This document shows positions 23,891 to 33,020 of a stretch of 64,000 nucleotides of DNA, piece by piece. The notes beneath the pieces are model-generated. The model saw only the letters and a program-made list of their open reading frames with translations, was not told where the DNA came from and ran no database searches. Position numbers and translations under genes: made by a program. How positions within the stretch are numbered: position 1 is the first letter of the stretch; every line of letters begins with the position of its first letter. The DNA lies in NCBI GenBank assembly GCA_920105625.2, contig OV050030.1:352036425-352100424 (forward strand), written 5' to 3'. The stretch is from Clusia tigrina. Taxonomy: Eukaryota; Arthropoda; Insecta; Diptera; Clusiidae.

Positions 23891-24082
23891 ACATATAGTT
23901 CAACTGTGTCCGTATTTAAGATTAGTAAAATAATTGTATCAAGTAGTTAAGCCTTTTTTTAAAATTAATAAATAAATAAAATAAGTAAATCAACGTAAAC
24001 AATCTTTGAATACTTTAGAGATTTTCTGTAAACGACTCCTGGCAATCCGGCGAGCTTACCCCGGCGAAAACGAGTCGTTACA

Positions 24083-25150
24083 AGTTAGAAAACCGTTCGA
24101 AGAAAAGAAATATTGTTCTGCCCTCTTAATTGACGTGTCCCAGGCTTTTGATAAAGTATGGCATGAAGGTTTAATTTTGAAATTAAAGCAAAACTTACCC
24201 GCAACCGCTCATAAGCTATTTAAAAACTATTTAACTGGACGAAAATTTATCATCAAAGAAGTAATTTTGTAAGCACACCTCAACCGATTCAAGCCGGAGT
24301 TCCCCAAGGCAGCATCTTGGGTCCTACTTTATATTTGATATATGCCTCTGATAAGCCAATAAGCAATAATATCCACGTATCAACATTCGCTGATGATACA
24401 GCTTTCCTAAGCGTCCACGAAACCCCTCAAGAAGCATCCCGCAAATTACAGGAATATATATCTCAGTTGGAAAAATGGCTACATCAATGGAGGATAAAGG
24501 TGAACGAACGAAAATGTGTACATATTACATTTACATTACGCAGGGAAACATGCCCGCCAATCCATATCAACACCCAGACTATACCGCAACACAGTGAGGT
24601 TAAATACCTCGGTATTCATCTTGATCGTTGATTAACATGGAAAACCCACATAGAAGCAAAGTTGATCCAAATGAAACTAAAAAGAGTTCAAATTAACTGG
24701 CTTATTGGGAGAAATTCTACACTAAGCCTAGATTGTAAACTTCTACTATACGACTCGATTCTAAAACCAATATGGTGTTACGGGATTCAGATATGGGGTA
24801 CTGCCTCAGCGTCAAATATAGAGAAAATTCAAAAGCGATAAAATAAAATCCTCCGAATGATTACAGCCGCTCCGTGGTATGTCAAAAATTCGTGCATTCA
24901 CAAAGATCTAAACGTCCCGATGGACATGTGACAACGTATATTAAGAAGCTTGAGTTCCACCCAAATCCACTGGCCCGCAATATCTAAATTATAGAGGTCA
25001 CACTCGTCTGAGAAGGAGAGACACCCTTGCTCTCAGCCGATTAGGTGAGACGTGAAAGACATTCACAGAAGCAATCGTAGAAACTATGTATATATGTATA
25101 TAGTTTCGTCTAGCATTGGCTGGAATTAATAATAAACAGTTTTAGAGTTA
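24083..25150 (+). pseudogene. Old Jockey-like LINE: RT second part and 3' end
   Basis: Frames 24,006-24,272 (its first part is LTR sequence) and 24,317-24,631 carry CSALLIDVSQAFDKVWHEGL (RT motif A), VPQGSILGPTLYLIYASD (motif B, split by a frameshift) and FADDTAFLS (the catalytic FADD). Then come WRIKVNERKCVHITFTLR and EVKYLGIHLDR. Beyond a stop at 24,629 further frames carry the C-terminal WCYGIQIWGTASASN block. The element fades out after AATAATAAACAG near 25,140, with no clear poly(A) tail. Confidence 0.85.
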
Positions 25151-25229
25151 AGATTTGATTACTAATTGTTAGTCCAATTTATATTGAAGATATATATATA
25201 ATAATAAATGAGAAAAAAAAATTTCTGCA

Positions 25230-26138
25230 GTGAATGGTTTATTGGCACCTAGTGCAAATATTGTACGTAATATGAATATTTCAGGTAGTTTCAATGCTGG
25301 ATTTGCTAGTCTTGGACTGCAAAACAATATTGCATCTACGCGACCACAACAAAACATGTCTAATTATTTTGGAGCATCTTATGCTTCTACTAGTGAAGAT
25401 GTAGCACTTAAGAACATATTTTCCAAAAGTGAACCTCATGCTAGCGGTATATTCTCTAGTGGAATGCCTACCTCAGCTGGCATACCAGACACTTCGATCT
25501 TCTCAAATGCTGCGCTACATTCTAATGGTATTTTCTCTGGTGCAACTAATATACCAAATATTTCGACATTTTCTCGTGCTGCAGCTTCAACAATTGCGCC
25601 TATTCCTAGTATCCAACAAGGGCAGCACGCATATGTATTCAATTCCACCTATTTTGCACCAAGTCAACAAGGCAACAACACTTTCAATTCCGCAGCGCTA
25701 GTATCTACGTATAATACAAATCTCGCACATAGTTTAAATGTCACTAATTTTTCGTGTGCACAAAATCCGATAGGAGACATTACACTTTCTTCTTCTAATA
25801 TTGCTGCCCCTCAAGTGATGAGTAAAGATTTGGAAATTTTTTCCGGAAATCAGGAAGATTGGCCAGTTTTTATTACAAATTATGTATGAAAGATGCGGAT
25901 TTACCGATCAAGAAAATTTGGTACGACAGCAAAAAGTTTTAAAGGTGCTGCTTTGGATGCAGTGTGGGGAAATCTTATGATACCTACTACGTTGTCGTAT
26001 GCAAAGGACACTCTACGAATGCTTTATGGTCGGCCCGATGTCATCCATCAATTTCTTCAGCGCAAGTTGAAAGAGCAGCCAACTGTAAAAAAGGAGAAAT
26101 TGCAAACTATTATAGGTTTTTCATTGGCGGTTGATTAA
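25230..26138 (+). pseudogene. BEL/Pao gag remnant
   Basis: The 219-codon frame at 25,230-25,889 is rich in Asn, Ser and Ala, and ends with KDLEIFSGNQEDWPVFITNY. The FSG...DWP.F block marks the start of the BEL/Pao DUF1759 capsid region. A shifted frame at 25,893-26,138 continues with FKGAALDAVWGNLM and TLRMLYGRPDVI, which is the expected downstream part. Frame 1 runs 4 bp before the next, so a single frameshift separates them. Gag would form the particle. Confidence 0.75.
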
Positions 26139-26392
26139 TAGGAGATTATTTAAAAGATCCCAAGCTTCTAAATGAGCTGTTGATTAAATTATTATATTAT
26201 ATAGAATTACCGCTATAGAATAACTCGTCCTCGTTTTGACATAACTGTTTTTGATGAGTGGCTTTTCAATTTAGCTTTTTGCGCAAGTCAAGTCACGCCA
26301 CTCAGTTATGCAGCTACACCAGCCAACATAAGCGAACAGAGGAAGAGTGGCGGAAAAATGCAGCATGAGATAATAATGAAGAATTTCGCGCA

Positions 26393-26710
26393 TTGATAAA
26401 AGACATGCGTTGGTTATTTATTAGAGACGCAAAATTGTGCATACGCTGTTTCAAGAAACACGTTATTCGTCGTTGTAGTTCTAAAAAGCAATGTGGTGTT
26501 GACGCCTGCCAGCGACAACACTATCCACTTTTACACACACCACATTATGAGCGCTCTGTTACCTTTACAGCAAAAGAAGCTAATATTAAGCCCGTACAAA
26601 ATCCTATTTTGTTTCATTCTAAAGAAAATAATCGCGCTGTATTTGGCGGCTACAACAAAATACCTTCCTCTGGAGAAACGATGGGAAACTGGACTTCTAT
26701 GGCAGCATGA
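26393..26710 (+). pseudogene. BEL/Pao zinc-knuckle region
   Basis: The frame shows CIRCFKKHVIRRCSSKKQCG and VDACQRQHYPLLHTPH. The CxxC...H...C pattern followed by CxxxC..HH-LLH is a hallmark of BEL/Pao nucleocapsids. The following protease is absent. Confidence 0.75.
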
Positions 26711-26829
26711 CCAAGTAGAGCAACCTGATTTCCTTTTAATAGCATGCCGGCGCTTACAATGCCTTGAGGTTAAAATGTGTCGTAATTCAGATTTAAAAAA
26801 TTTCATGATTAGCACCAACCAAGATTATG

Positions 26830-27224
26830 AGCAGAAGGGGTATATAAGATAATGGAAGGCAGCTGAAATTTCCGTGGTTTGCAAAGCCTGGTATATCCCG
26901 ATGTTTACTGTTACCAATTCTAATAAAAACAAAAAACGGTTGGTGTGGGATGCAGATGCCGTAGTAAATAATGATGCCTTTAATTCTGCTCTTATGAAAG
27001 GACCTGATTTGGTTTTGATCCTTAGTTGGTGTGCTAATAAGTTTTCGTGAGCAGTCCATAGCATTATAAAGCGACATACGTGAAATGTTTCACCAAATTC
27101 GCAACAGAAAAGAATACTAAGCTGCACAACAGCTAATGTGGCGAAATGGCGATAGCTCAAAGGCTCCCGGGGTGTACGTAATGCAGGTGATGACATTTGG
27201 TGCAACGTGTTCACCCGCTCTTGC
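26830..27224 (+). pseudogene. BEL/Pao reverse transcriptase fragment
   Basis: Shifting plus-strand frames carry a KKRLVWDADAVVNNDAFNSA block, LMKGPDLVLIL, a REMFHQI block and, near 27,160-27,220, YVMQVMTFGATCSPA. These are characteristic of BEL/Pao RT before the catalytic YVDD, which is not reached. Confidence 0.7.
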
Positions 27225-27673
27225 AAAAGAAACTAAGCTCATAATATTCATGTCAAAGAGTTTAAATAAAACAGAAGAGTCATAAGCCACAAACGAAAAG
27301 GAAATGTTGGTCATTATTTGGGCATTAACATCCTCGATAAATTTTCTTTACGCAATAAGCAATAAGAGTTTATGCTGCCACTTATGTACGCACTAAACAA
27401 AAAACACGAACGCTAAAATGAAGAGAAGTTAATTTTAGAAGAATACGATTACCAATTAATTAGAAACCCGGTGGCTGATGCATAATCAGTGCCACCTCAA
27501 ACAAGTTTCTTAGCACAAAAGAACTCACTTACCCCAACAATGCATAGCGCTGAAAGTTCATCCCAAAACCTAATAACCTCTGTGGAAGTACCGATAAATG
27601 TCTTTCAAAATCAAATATTGCTTAATTTTGATGCCACTTCTACATATCAATTGAAACTAGTTTTCCCAAAATA
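27225..27673 (+). pseudogene. 17.6-like RNase H and linker fragment
   Basis: A plus-strand frame with stops carries SKSLNKTEESYATNEKEML and IIWALTSSINFLY, the RNase H core wording of the 17.6/297 group. A TKNTNAKMKR block follows. The frame at 27,489-27,674 is the linker to integrase. The RT that should precede it is absent because the sequence to the left is BEL. Confidence 0.75.
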
Positions 27674-28063
27674 AAGGGTTCTCCAACAAGAGGTGTTATT
27701 GTGAATCACCCGATATTTAGGTACCTGTCACATTTGAAGCTTTTATTCTTTGACATTTGACAAGTAGAAACTACTCCATTACTAAAAATGGAACGATACA
27801 TGCTTCAACAACGCATTGAAATTATTAAAATTCACTACAAAAATGGTGAAAATCTTGCAGTCACAGTTCGCAAAACTAAAGAATTTTTGGGTCGTCGTGA
27901 AGCACCTTGTCGGACCGCAATACAGAAATTGGTGGAAAAATTGGAGCTGTTGGGACAAGTTAGTGATGTGAAGAATAAAACCCGTGCACGTCGCTCAAGA
28001 ACAACTGAGAATATTGCTGCTAACAAATAAAAATAAAATAACACCTCTTATTGGAAACCCCTT
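27674..28063 (+). mobile_element. Mariner-type MITE (390 bp) with TA duplication
   Basis: Terminal inverted repeats begin AAGGGTTCTCCAACAAGAGG at 27,674 and, on the other strand, AAGGGGTTTCCAATAAGAGG ending at 28,063. TA flanks both sides (27,672-27,673 and 28,064-28,065). Joining the flanks restores continuous Gypsy reading, so the boundaries are exact. Inside is one short frame related to the N-terminus of the mariner-like transposase at 50,157. The element is a deletion derivative that has lost the catalytic domain. Confidence 0.9.
27788..28030 (+). CDS. N-terminal HTH fragment of a mariner-like (DUF4817-type) transposase
   Basis: 80 codons with an intact start and stop inside the MITE. 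It begins MERYMLQQRIEIIKIHYKNG, aligning with MEHYTNEQRILIVKLFYQNG of the transposase at 50,157. It keeps the helix-turn-helix through VEKLELLGQVSDVKNK and stops just after, so it has no DDE/D catalytic residues. If expressed it could only bind DNA; a repressor role is speculation. It is more likely a decayed leftover of an internal deletion. Confidence 0.6.
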   Translation: MERYMLQQRIEIIKIHYKNGENLAVTVRKTKEFLGRREAPCRTAIQKLVEKLELLGQVSDVKNKTRARRSRTTENIAANK

Positions 28064-28878
28064 TATGAGAAACATATTTTAACCCAACAACAGTATAAAA
28101 CAGAAATTCTAGTGGATATTCTGAAAAGTTACCTAAATCCTTCCATCATAAACTGTAATAAAACAGAAGAGAGAATTATGGGATTGATAAAAAAAATTTA
28201 CTCAAGAGCAATTACAGAATTAGATTTATCCAAAAACAAGTAGAGGATAATACTAAAAAACAGGAACACTAACTAATAGCCATAGAAACACAAAACAGCG
28301 CCTACAGAAATCCAAAAGAAAATCGATTTTCATCAATTTTATTTTCCTCAAATGCATAAGATTACTAAACGAATTGCACAGTTTTGCTCCACCTGCAAAG
28401 CAAACAAATACGAAAGCACCCGAACAAACCCGTATTCAATTCAATACTCTTACCAATTTTTGTAGGACAAATAGTACATATCGACATATTCTCAACCAAT
28501 AACAAATTGGTAATTAGACAAATTTTTGAAATTCGCCGTTGCAAACACCTTCTAAGAGAAATCAATCGGTGTACAAAAATACATAGTAATAGACAATGAA
28601 AAATCTTTAAATTCAGCTTCAATACAAATAATGAAATACGAACTTAGAATTGAAGTTTTTACAACGCCCCCTTACCGAAGCGAAGTGAACGGCCAAGTCG
28701 AGAGATTTCATTCGACCCTAACTGAAATCATGAGATGCCTCACGCTTATGTATTACAAAGAAATTTTGAGGAGACAGTTCATGAACACAACCACAGTATT
28801 CACTCGACAATAGGAAAAAACCAGTATACGTCTTTTTTGGACGAAACGTGTCATTCACACCTGAAGATATTGAAAAGT
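28064..28878 (+). pseudogene. 17.6-like integrase, N-terminal and core part
   Basis: After the MITE the reading continues with a KHILTQQQYKTEILVDILK block and ...NCNKTEERIMGLI. Next come the zinc-binding and core regions at 28,330-28,880 in shifting frames: a QFCSTCKANKYE-like block, GQIVHIDIFSTNNKLVI with a catalytic D, and TTPPYRSEVNGQVERFHSTL with the catalytic E. The coding is cut at 28,878 by a reversed LTR. Several stops and shifts inactivate it. Confidence 0.8.
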
Positions 28879-29908
28879 AGTAACGACTCGTTTCTCCGGA
28901 GTAACCTCGCCGGATTGTCAGAAAATATAAAGAATTCAACAGCTTCTTTGTATGGATTTTGCTTTAGTCATTTAAAATTTTAAATATGATAAACACAATT
29001 TAGATTTAAATAATTGTAATAATTAACTATGGTTATGTTTCCGTAAGCTTCTGATCCTGTTGCTTTCAAAGACAATCGATTACAAACCATAGACTCTTTA
29101 AAATCCCTAATTGTCTCTTTAGAGTTTGTCAATTAGGGTTTCTAGCGGAGAATCGATTATAAACCATCAACTCTTTTAGATTCCCCCTAGCTTCTGCAGT
29201 GTTTGTCTATTTGGTTTTATAGCAGTGAATCATGAACCCTAGTAGATTCCCAACTAGTCTCTGTAGCATTTGTGAATTTCAGTATAACTGGTGGAATCCC
29301 AAAATTGTGCTTCGTTGTGTATTCGTGGCCTGCGGATGACGGAAATAGCTTAGTGCGATGTGTCTTGGTTGCTTGATGCTGAAGGAAAGAGAGTTGTACG
29401 TTGATACGTCTTAGTCGAGCAATGCTGAAGGAAAGAGAGCTGAGTTTCATCGATGTGTCTTCGTCGAGTGATGCTGAAGGAAAGAGGTTGAGTTGTCGGC
29501 TGCTGCTGCTTGTATGCTCCGGCTACAGAGTATGACCCCCAAGAAGTATTGTTGTACGGGTACCGTTGGTTGTGGCATCTATCTGCCAACTTGTTGTTCC
29601 CTGCATTGTTCTTGTTGTACGGATTTGAGCTTGGGCCACCTTCAGCACCTTCAATGTTGTTAGTTGTTGTGGCGATTATTTGTTTTGACTGCGGTCAGTC
29701 GTTTGCGTAGTTGTAGGTGTAATATTTTCCTTTGTTCCTGCGTTGTTTATTGTTTTAACTGTTTAGTACGGGGTTTCACTGTGTCACTTGATCTTCTTGT
29801 TAGTAGGTTTTTTAAGCACATAACCCCTGTGTTAATATAAACGTTTGGATGTGTTGTGGCAAAATAAATATGTTGGGGCAAATTTGTGTTTAAAATTTGC
29901 TCCTTAAA
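28879..29908 (-). mobile_element. Reversed solo LTR, relative of the LTR at 22,029-24,082
   Basis: The first bases, AGTAACGACTCGTTTCTCCG, are the reverse complement of the 24,082 end of the solo LTR. The last, at about 29,890-29,908, correspond to its TGTGAGGAGCAAATTTTA start. Internal blocks also correspond: diverged 76-bp minisatellite units at 29,070-29,200, the CTTTCCTTCAGCATC repeats at 29,380-29,500, and the GAAGGTGGCCCAAG block at about 29,630. It is half the length because the minisatellite has about two units instead of nine. The target duplication is not clear. It splits the integrase of the 17.6-like element. Confidence 0.85.
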
Positions 29909-30154
29909 AAATCTACACAAACTATATTAGAGAAATTGAAAGACAAACAAAATAAGGACTTGAATTACCTCAATAAAAAAAGACATAATATTACAGAGTG
30001 TGAACCAGGACAATTAATTTATGTAAAACAAAATAAAAGGTTAAGAAGAAAACTGGACCCAAGATACAAAGAAAGAACTATTAATGAGAACAAAAACACA
30101 ACACTAACAACAGAACAAGGCAGAGTAGTCTACAAACAAAATATTAGGGACTAA
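29909..30154 (+). pseudogene. 17.6-like integrase C-terminal part
   Basis: Continuation of the interrupted integrase: EKLKDKQNKDLNYLNKKRH, then ECEPGQLIYVKQNKRLRRKL and QGRVVYKQNIRD before a stop. The GQ.I.VK.NKR...L.PRYKE pattern is the C-terminal domain of 17.6/297-type integrases. The frame itself is open from the LTR junction to the stop. Confidence 0.8.
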
Positions 30155-30239
30155 GACAATTTTTCTTTTCAGATCCATTCTTTTCATAACATACACAACA
30201 TAAATTCACATATCTTAGGAAATGAAGAAGTGAAAAAAA

Positions 30240-30638
30240 ATGTAAGAAATAATTGATAATTCCATATATGAATATAGAAGAAGCTACGCAACATGCAGAC
30301 GTAAGCGTCGCTTGCAATAATTGTATGCTAATTTACATAATGAAAATCCCTATCACAAACGAAAACATATGTGAGGAAACATAAACTGCTAAAGCCCATA
30401 AAGAAAGACAAATTAATTAATAAATTTGATTATAAAAAGATTTTAAAATCTAATTACAAAATCCTAGCAATAGGAAGTGATTGTAAAACATTAGAGCAAT
30501 TTAAACTTTGTAGTAGTAAGATCATAATAGATATTAGTTATTCAACTTGCATACCACACCTATTCTAAGGACAACCCACGAAATGTACACGTATCAATAA
30601 CACTGTACAACAAAATCAAACATTTTCCAAATTACAAA
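30240..30638 (+). pseudogene. Errantivirus env-like coding, 5' part
   Basis: Directly follows integrase, where env lies in 17.6/297-type elements. Frames with stops cover the interval. The open piece 30,371-30,568 contains cysteines typical of the surface domain (GSDCKTLEQFKLC). It is broken by stops and by the long-TIR insertion at 30,639; the rest lies beyond 36,942. Env mediates particle entry in insect retroviruses, but this copy cannot encode an intact protein. Confidence 0.55.
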
Positions 30639-31029
30639 GTTCCAACAACGGATTCTGGTAGAGGGGAAAAAAAATGTACGTGTATCGGGGTTTTGAAAAT
30701 TTACGTCTGAGTTTTATTTTAGGGGGAGGTTTAAACTCATTATTTTTGCACATTATTGTGGTGAATCGGCATAGGAAACAATGTGCCCCTTTCATTTTAG
30801 GTTTAGCAGATTCATTTAAAATTCTACAAGGAACATTTTTGTGCAACATTTTAACCCGTTATATTCCTGTTTTCTGGATCTTTTTTGTTTGGGAAAAAAT
30901 ACTCATAAAACCGGGATATAAGAGGAAATTATTTACTTTTAAGTCACAACAGACCCTCCAATCATGCTCTTCATATTTTAACCCATCCAATATAAATTAG
31001 ATGAATCATAACTTCCCATATACAATTGC

Positions 31030-31314
31030 CCTCACCAATTCAGCTTGCCGCATGGAAAAGCATTAAAGAAGTCATTGACAGTTTTCTAGGCAAAAAACCT
31101 TTTTCTACTGCTCGAATATACTTCGACACATTGTTAAATACTTTTGAAAAACTATTCAAATTCATTTTTTAAATTATAATATGGATTACTTCGAGCATCA
31201 GTTGGCAACGGAATCCGATGAACATGGTGAACGATTTCATCAGACTTCACGTGCACCTATTGAAGAACGATATAAAGGCAAAAGTATTCATTCTCTTATA
31301 GCTGAAATATGCTA
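31030..31314 (+). pseudogene. Unassigned transposon-type coding remnant with a GERFHQ motif
   Basis: A frame at 31,181-31,314 reads MDYFEHQLATESDEHGERFH and ends at a stop. Just upstream another frame has LPSPIQLAAWKSIKEVIDSF. I associate EHGERFHQ...ERY.G with the end of a protein family found in many repeated copies in animals, but I cannot name it. The gene would belong to the long-TIR element that surrounds it. Most of the protein is missing. Confidence 0.45.
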
Positions 31315-31843
31315 AACATTGCTTGATAACGGTATAGAATTGCCTAGAGCTAAAAGAAAAATGTAATATATATTAGACCTTTCTTTTTTTAGGTGACTTA
31401 TAGTGAAATATTATGCACCACAATTTTTCATACAAACTAACTCCCTAAGGGGGTAGTCCCAAGGTAGTGATATGCGTAATATAGTCCTATGTTGGATCCT
31501 TAGCCTATACTCTACCAAGACCGTTAGTGCGTGACGATGAGTCACATCCTGCTCGAGGTGACCCTGCCACTTACTGAACACAACGGATCTAGACTGGAGA
31601 GTTAATAAACACTTCCCCCCTAATCCAGGGTGTTATGCGTGTCCGTGTCTATTGGATGGGTTTTGCAGTCAGGGGGTTATCCACGTAGACTGTATTCGAA
31701 CGGCGCCTCTCCGAAACCAGGCCGCATCGGGGAGTAACGGTGGCCTTGCCGTGGCATAGGGCTCTGGCACGGTGGACCGCCATTTCCCTCAAAAAAAGCC
31801 TTGACTGCCCAAGCCTTCGGGGGAGGTCAGTCGTACGAAAAGG

Positions 31844-32900
31844 ATGGAAAAACAAATACAAACAAAAAAACACATAAAAACCACCCCGGTGCTTTGCACC
31901 ACGCACTCAGAGGATGAGTTGCTGGCCTCCAGTCAGGAGACCATGGAAGCCGACGATGGCAAGAGCACGTCGGCAAACAGTGAACCCACTGCTAGCACAA
32001 GCAGTGCAACAACAACAACACTAACAAAAACAAACATGTCGGTAGCGGCGAAGAAGGACTCTAAGCCAAAACCGAAAAAAGCCAAAGTCCGAGGCAGCGG
32101 CCTGGAAAACCCGGTACCAGCAAGCTCTCTTCATCCTAGGCAAAATTGCTAAGAATGAGGCGGAAGGGTCGGTACATGAGTTTGACCAGGCGGACAAGCC
32201 CAGGTACCAAACTGTTCTCAATGAGTTCGAGCAGTACCAAATCTCCCTCCCAGAAAAGGCGATGAAGCGAAACAGGTCACAGGATGTGACGTTTTCGGCT
32301 TCAAAAAGACACAAGGTCGCCAAAACATCCACACCAACAGAGGGTCCATCGACGAGCACAAGGCGACCATACAGCGAAGTGGCTAGGGATGAGCTACATG
32401 TGGCGCTCATCGACGATATAACCAAGGGGGGGGGAAGAAAGTCTTGGAGAAATGGGGGGAGATTGAGTCCAAATTGTCAGAGATTGTGATGGAACACCTC
32501 TTGTCCAATGTGGATGCTTCTCCCTCTGGCTTCGACTCCTCCAATGTGGTACGGAGATGCAGGGTGTTCAGATACGACGATCGGCCGTCGAAGGAACTCC
32601 TCGGCAAGTGCATAGCTAAGATTAGCGAAGCATGGGAAGGCTTAAGGCTTAAGGTGATACCAGCCGGGGATATCCCCCGAGAGCCCGCATTTGGCTACCC
32701 ATACTTAAGCTCGAGGACGGGAAGGTGCTCCAGTTATTACAGCGGCAAAACCCCAATATGCCAATGAACGACTTGGTGATCATCAAGAACGAAGGTGCCC
32801 AGAAAACAAGCATGTCCCTGCTTCTGGCAATTAACGAGGGGTCCGTTGGTGTCCTGGAAGCAGCCAACTGCAAAATGCGTTTTGGCGTTAGGTAAGCCAA
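31844..32900 (+). pseudogene. LOA-like ORF1, frameshifted
   Basis: Successive frames 31,844-32,152, 32,150-32,489 and 32,444-32,767 form one region. It has a low-complexity Ser/Thr-rich N-terminus (about 60 residues), a Lys-rich stretch (KKDSKPKPKKAK), a middle with VARDELHVALIDDITKGG, and a folded C-terminal part (WGEIESKLSEIVMEHLLSN, DASPSGFDSSNVVRRCRVFR). A G9 run at 32,427-32,435 coincides with one frame change. No CCHC knuckle is seen. Products of this type bind element RNA and are cytoplasmic or nuclear. Start taken at 31,844, the first Met after the 5' UTR. Confidence 0.7.
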
Positions 32901-33020
32901 ATAAAAAAAACTTCCGCCCGACCGAGGGCGACGCGCATGAGTTGGAGGAGGCCAACAAGATTCCAGAGGACACGAACCTTCAGGAAGAAGTCTCCAAAGC
33001 GCCTGCACAACAGGTTACCG

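Larger units (their letters stand above)
22029..24082 (+). mobile_element. Solo LTR, 2,054 bp, with AGTT target duplication
   Basis: Begins TGTGAGGAGC at 22,029 and ends GTCGTTACA at 24,082, so it has TG...CA ends. It is flanked on both sides by AGTT (22,025-22,028 and 24,083-24,086). It interrupts the RT of the old LINE, whose coding resumes in the expected place. It contains a 34-bp repeat (3 copies), a GAAGGTGGCC-type repeat, a TATA-like GCATAAAAGCAGG at 23,050, a 76/77-bp minisatellite and AATAAATAAATAAA near the 3' side. No internal retroelement coding exists, so it is a solo LTR. A diverged, reversed relative lies at 28,879-29,908. Its start also resembles the Gypsy LTR at 2,577. Confidence 0.85.
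14441..25150 (+). mobile_element. Old Jockey-like LINE, split by two later insertions
   Basis: Homologous segments run in order along the plus strand: ORF1 (15,101-16,000), partial endonuclease and linker (16,197-17,066), RT first part (21,633-22,024), RT second part (24,083-24,700) and C-terminal/3' end (24,700-25,150). Between them lie a younger Jockey-like copy (17,070-21,632) and a solo LTR (22,029-24,082). Removing the two insertions leaves a collinear element. Within it, the first half of the endonuclease is missing, many stops occur, and the sequence is clearly diverged from the younger copy. It is therefore older and long dead. Confidence 0.85.
25200..27224 (+). mobile_element. Degraded BEL/Pao retrotransposon
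   Basis: Plus-strand pieces in order: gag with an N/S-rich linker and DUF1759-like capsid (25,230-26,140), zinc knuckles (26,390-26,560), and an RT fragment (26,830-27,224). The protease domain expected between the knuckles and RT is missing. Frames are broken many times. At about 27,225 the BEL RT joins abruptly to the RNase H of a Gypsy element. No LTR was identified. Confidence 0.75.
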
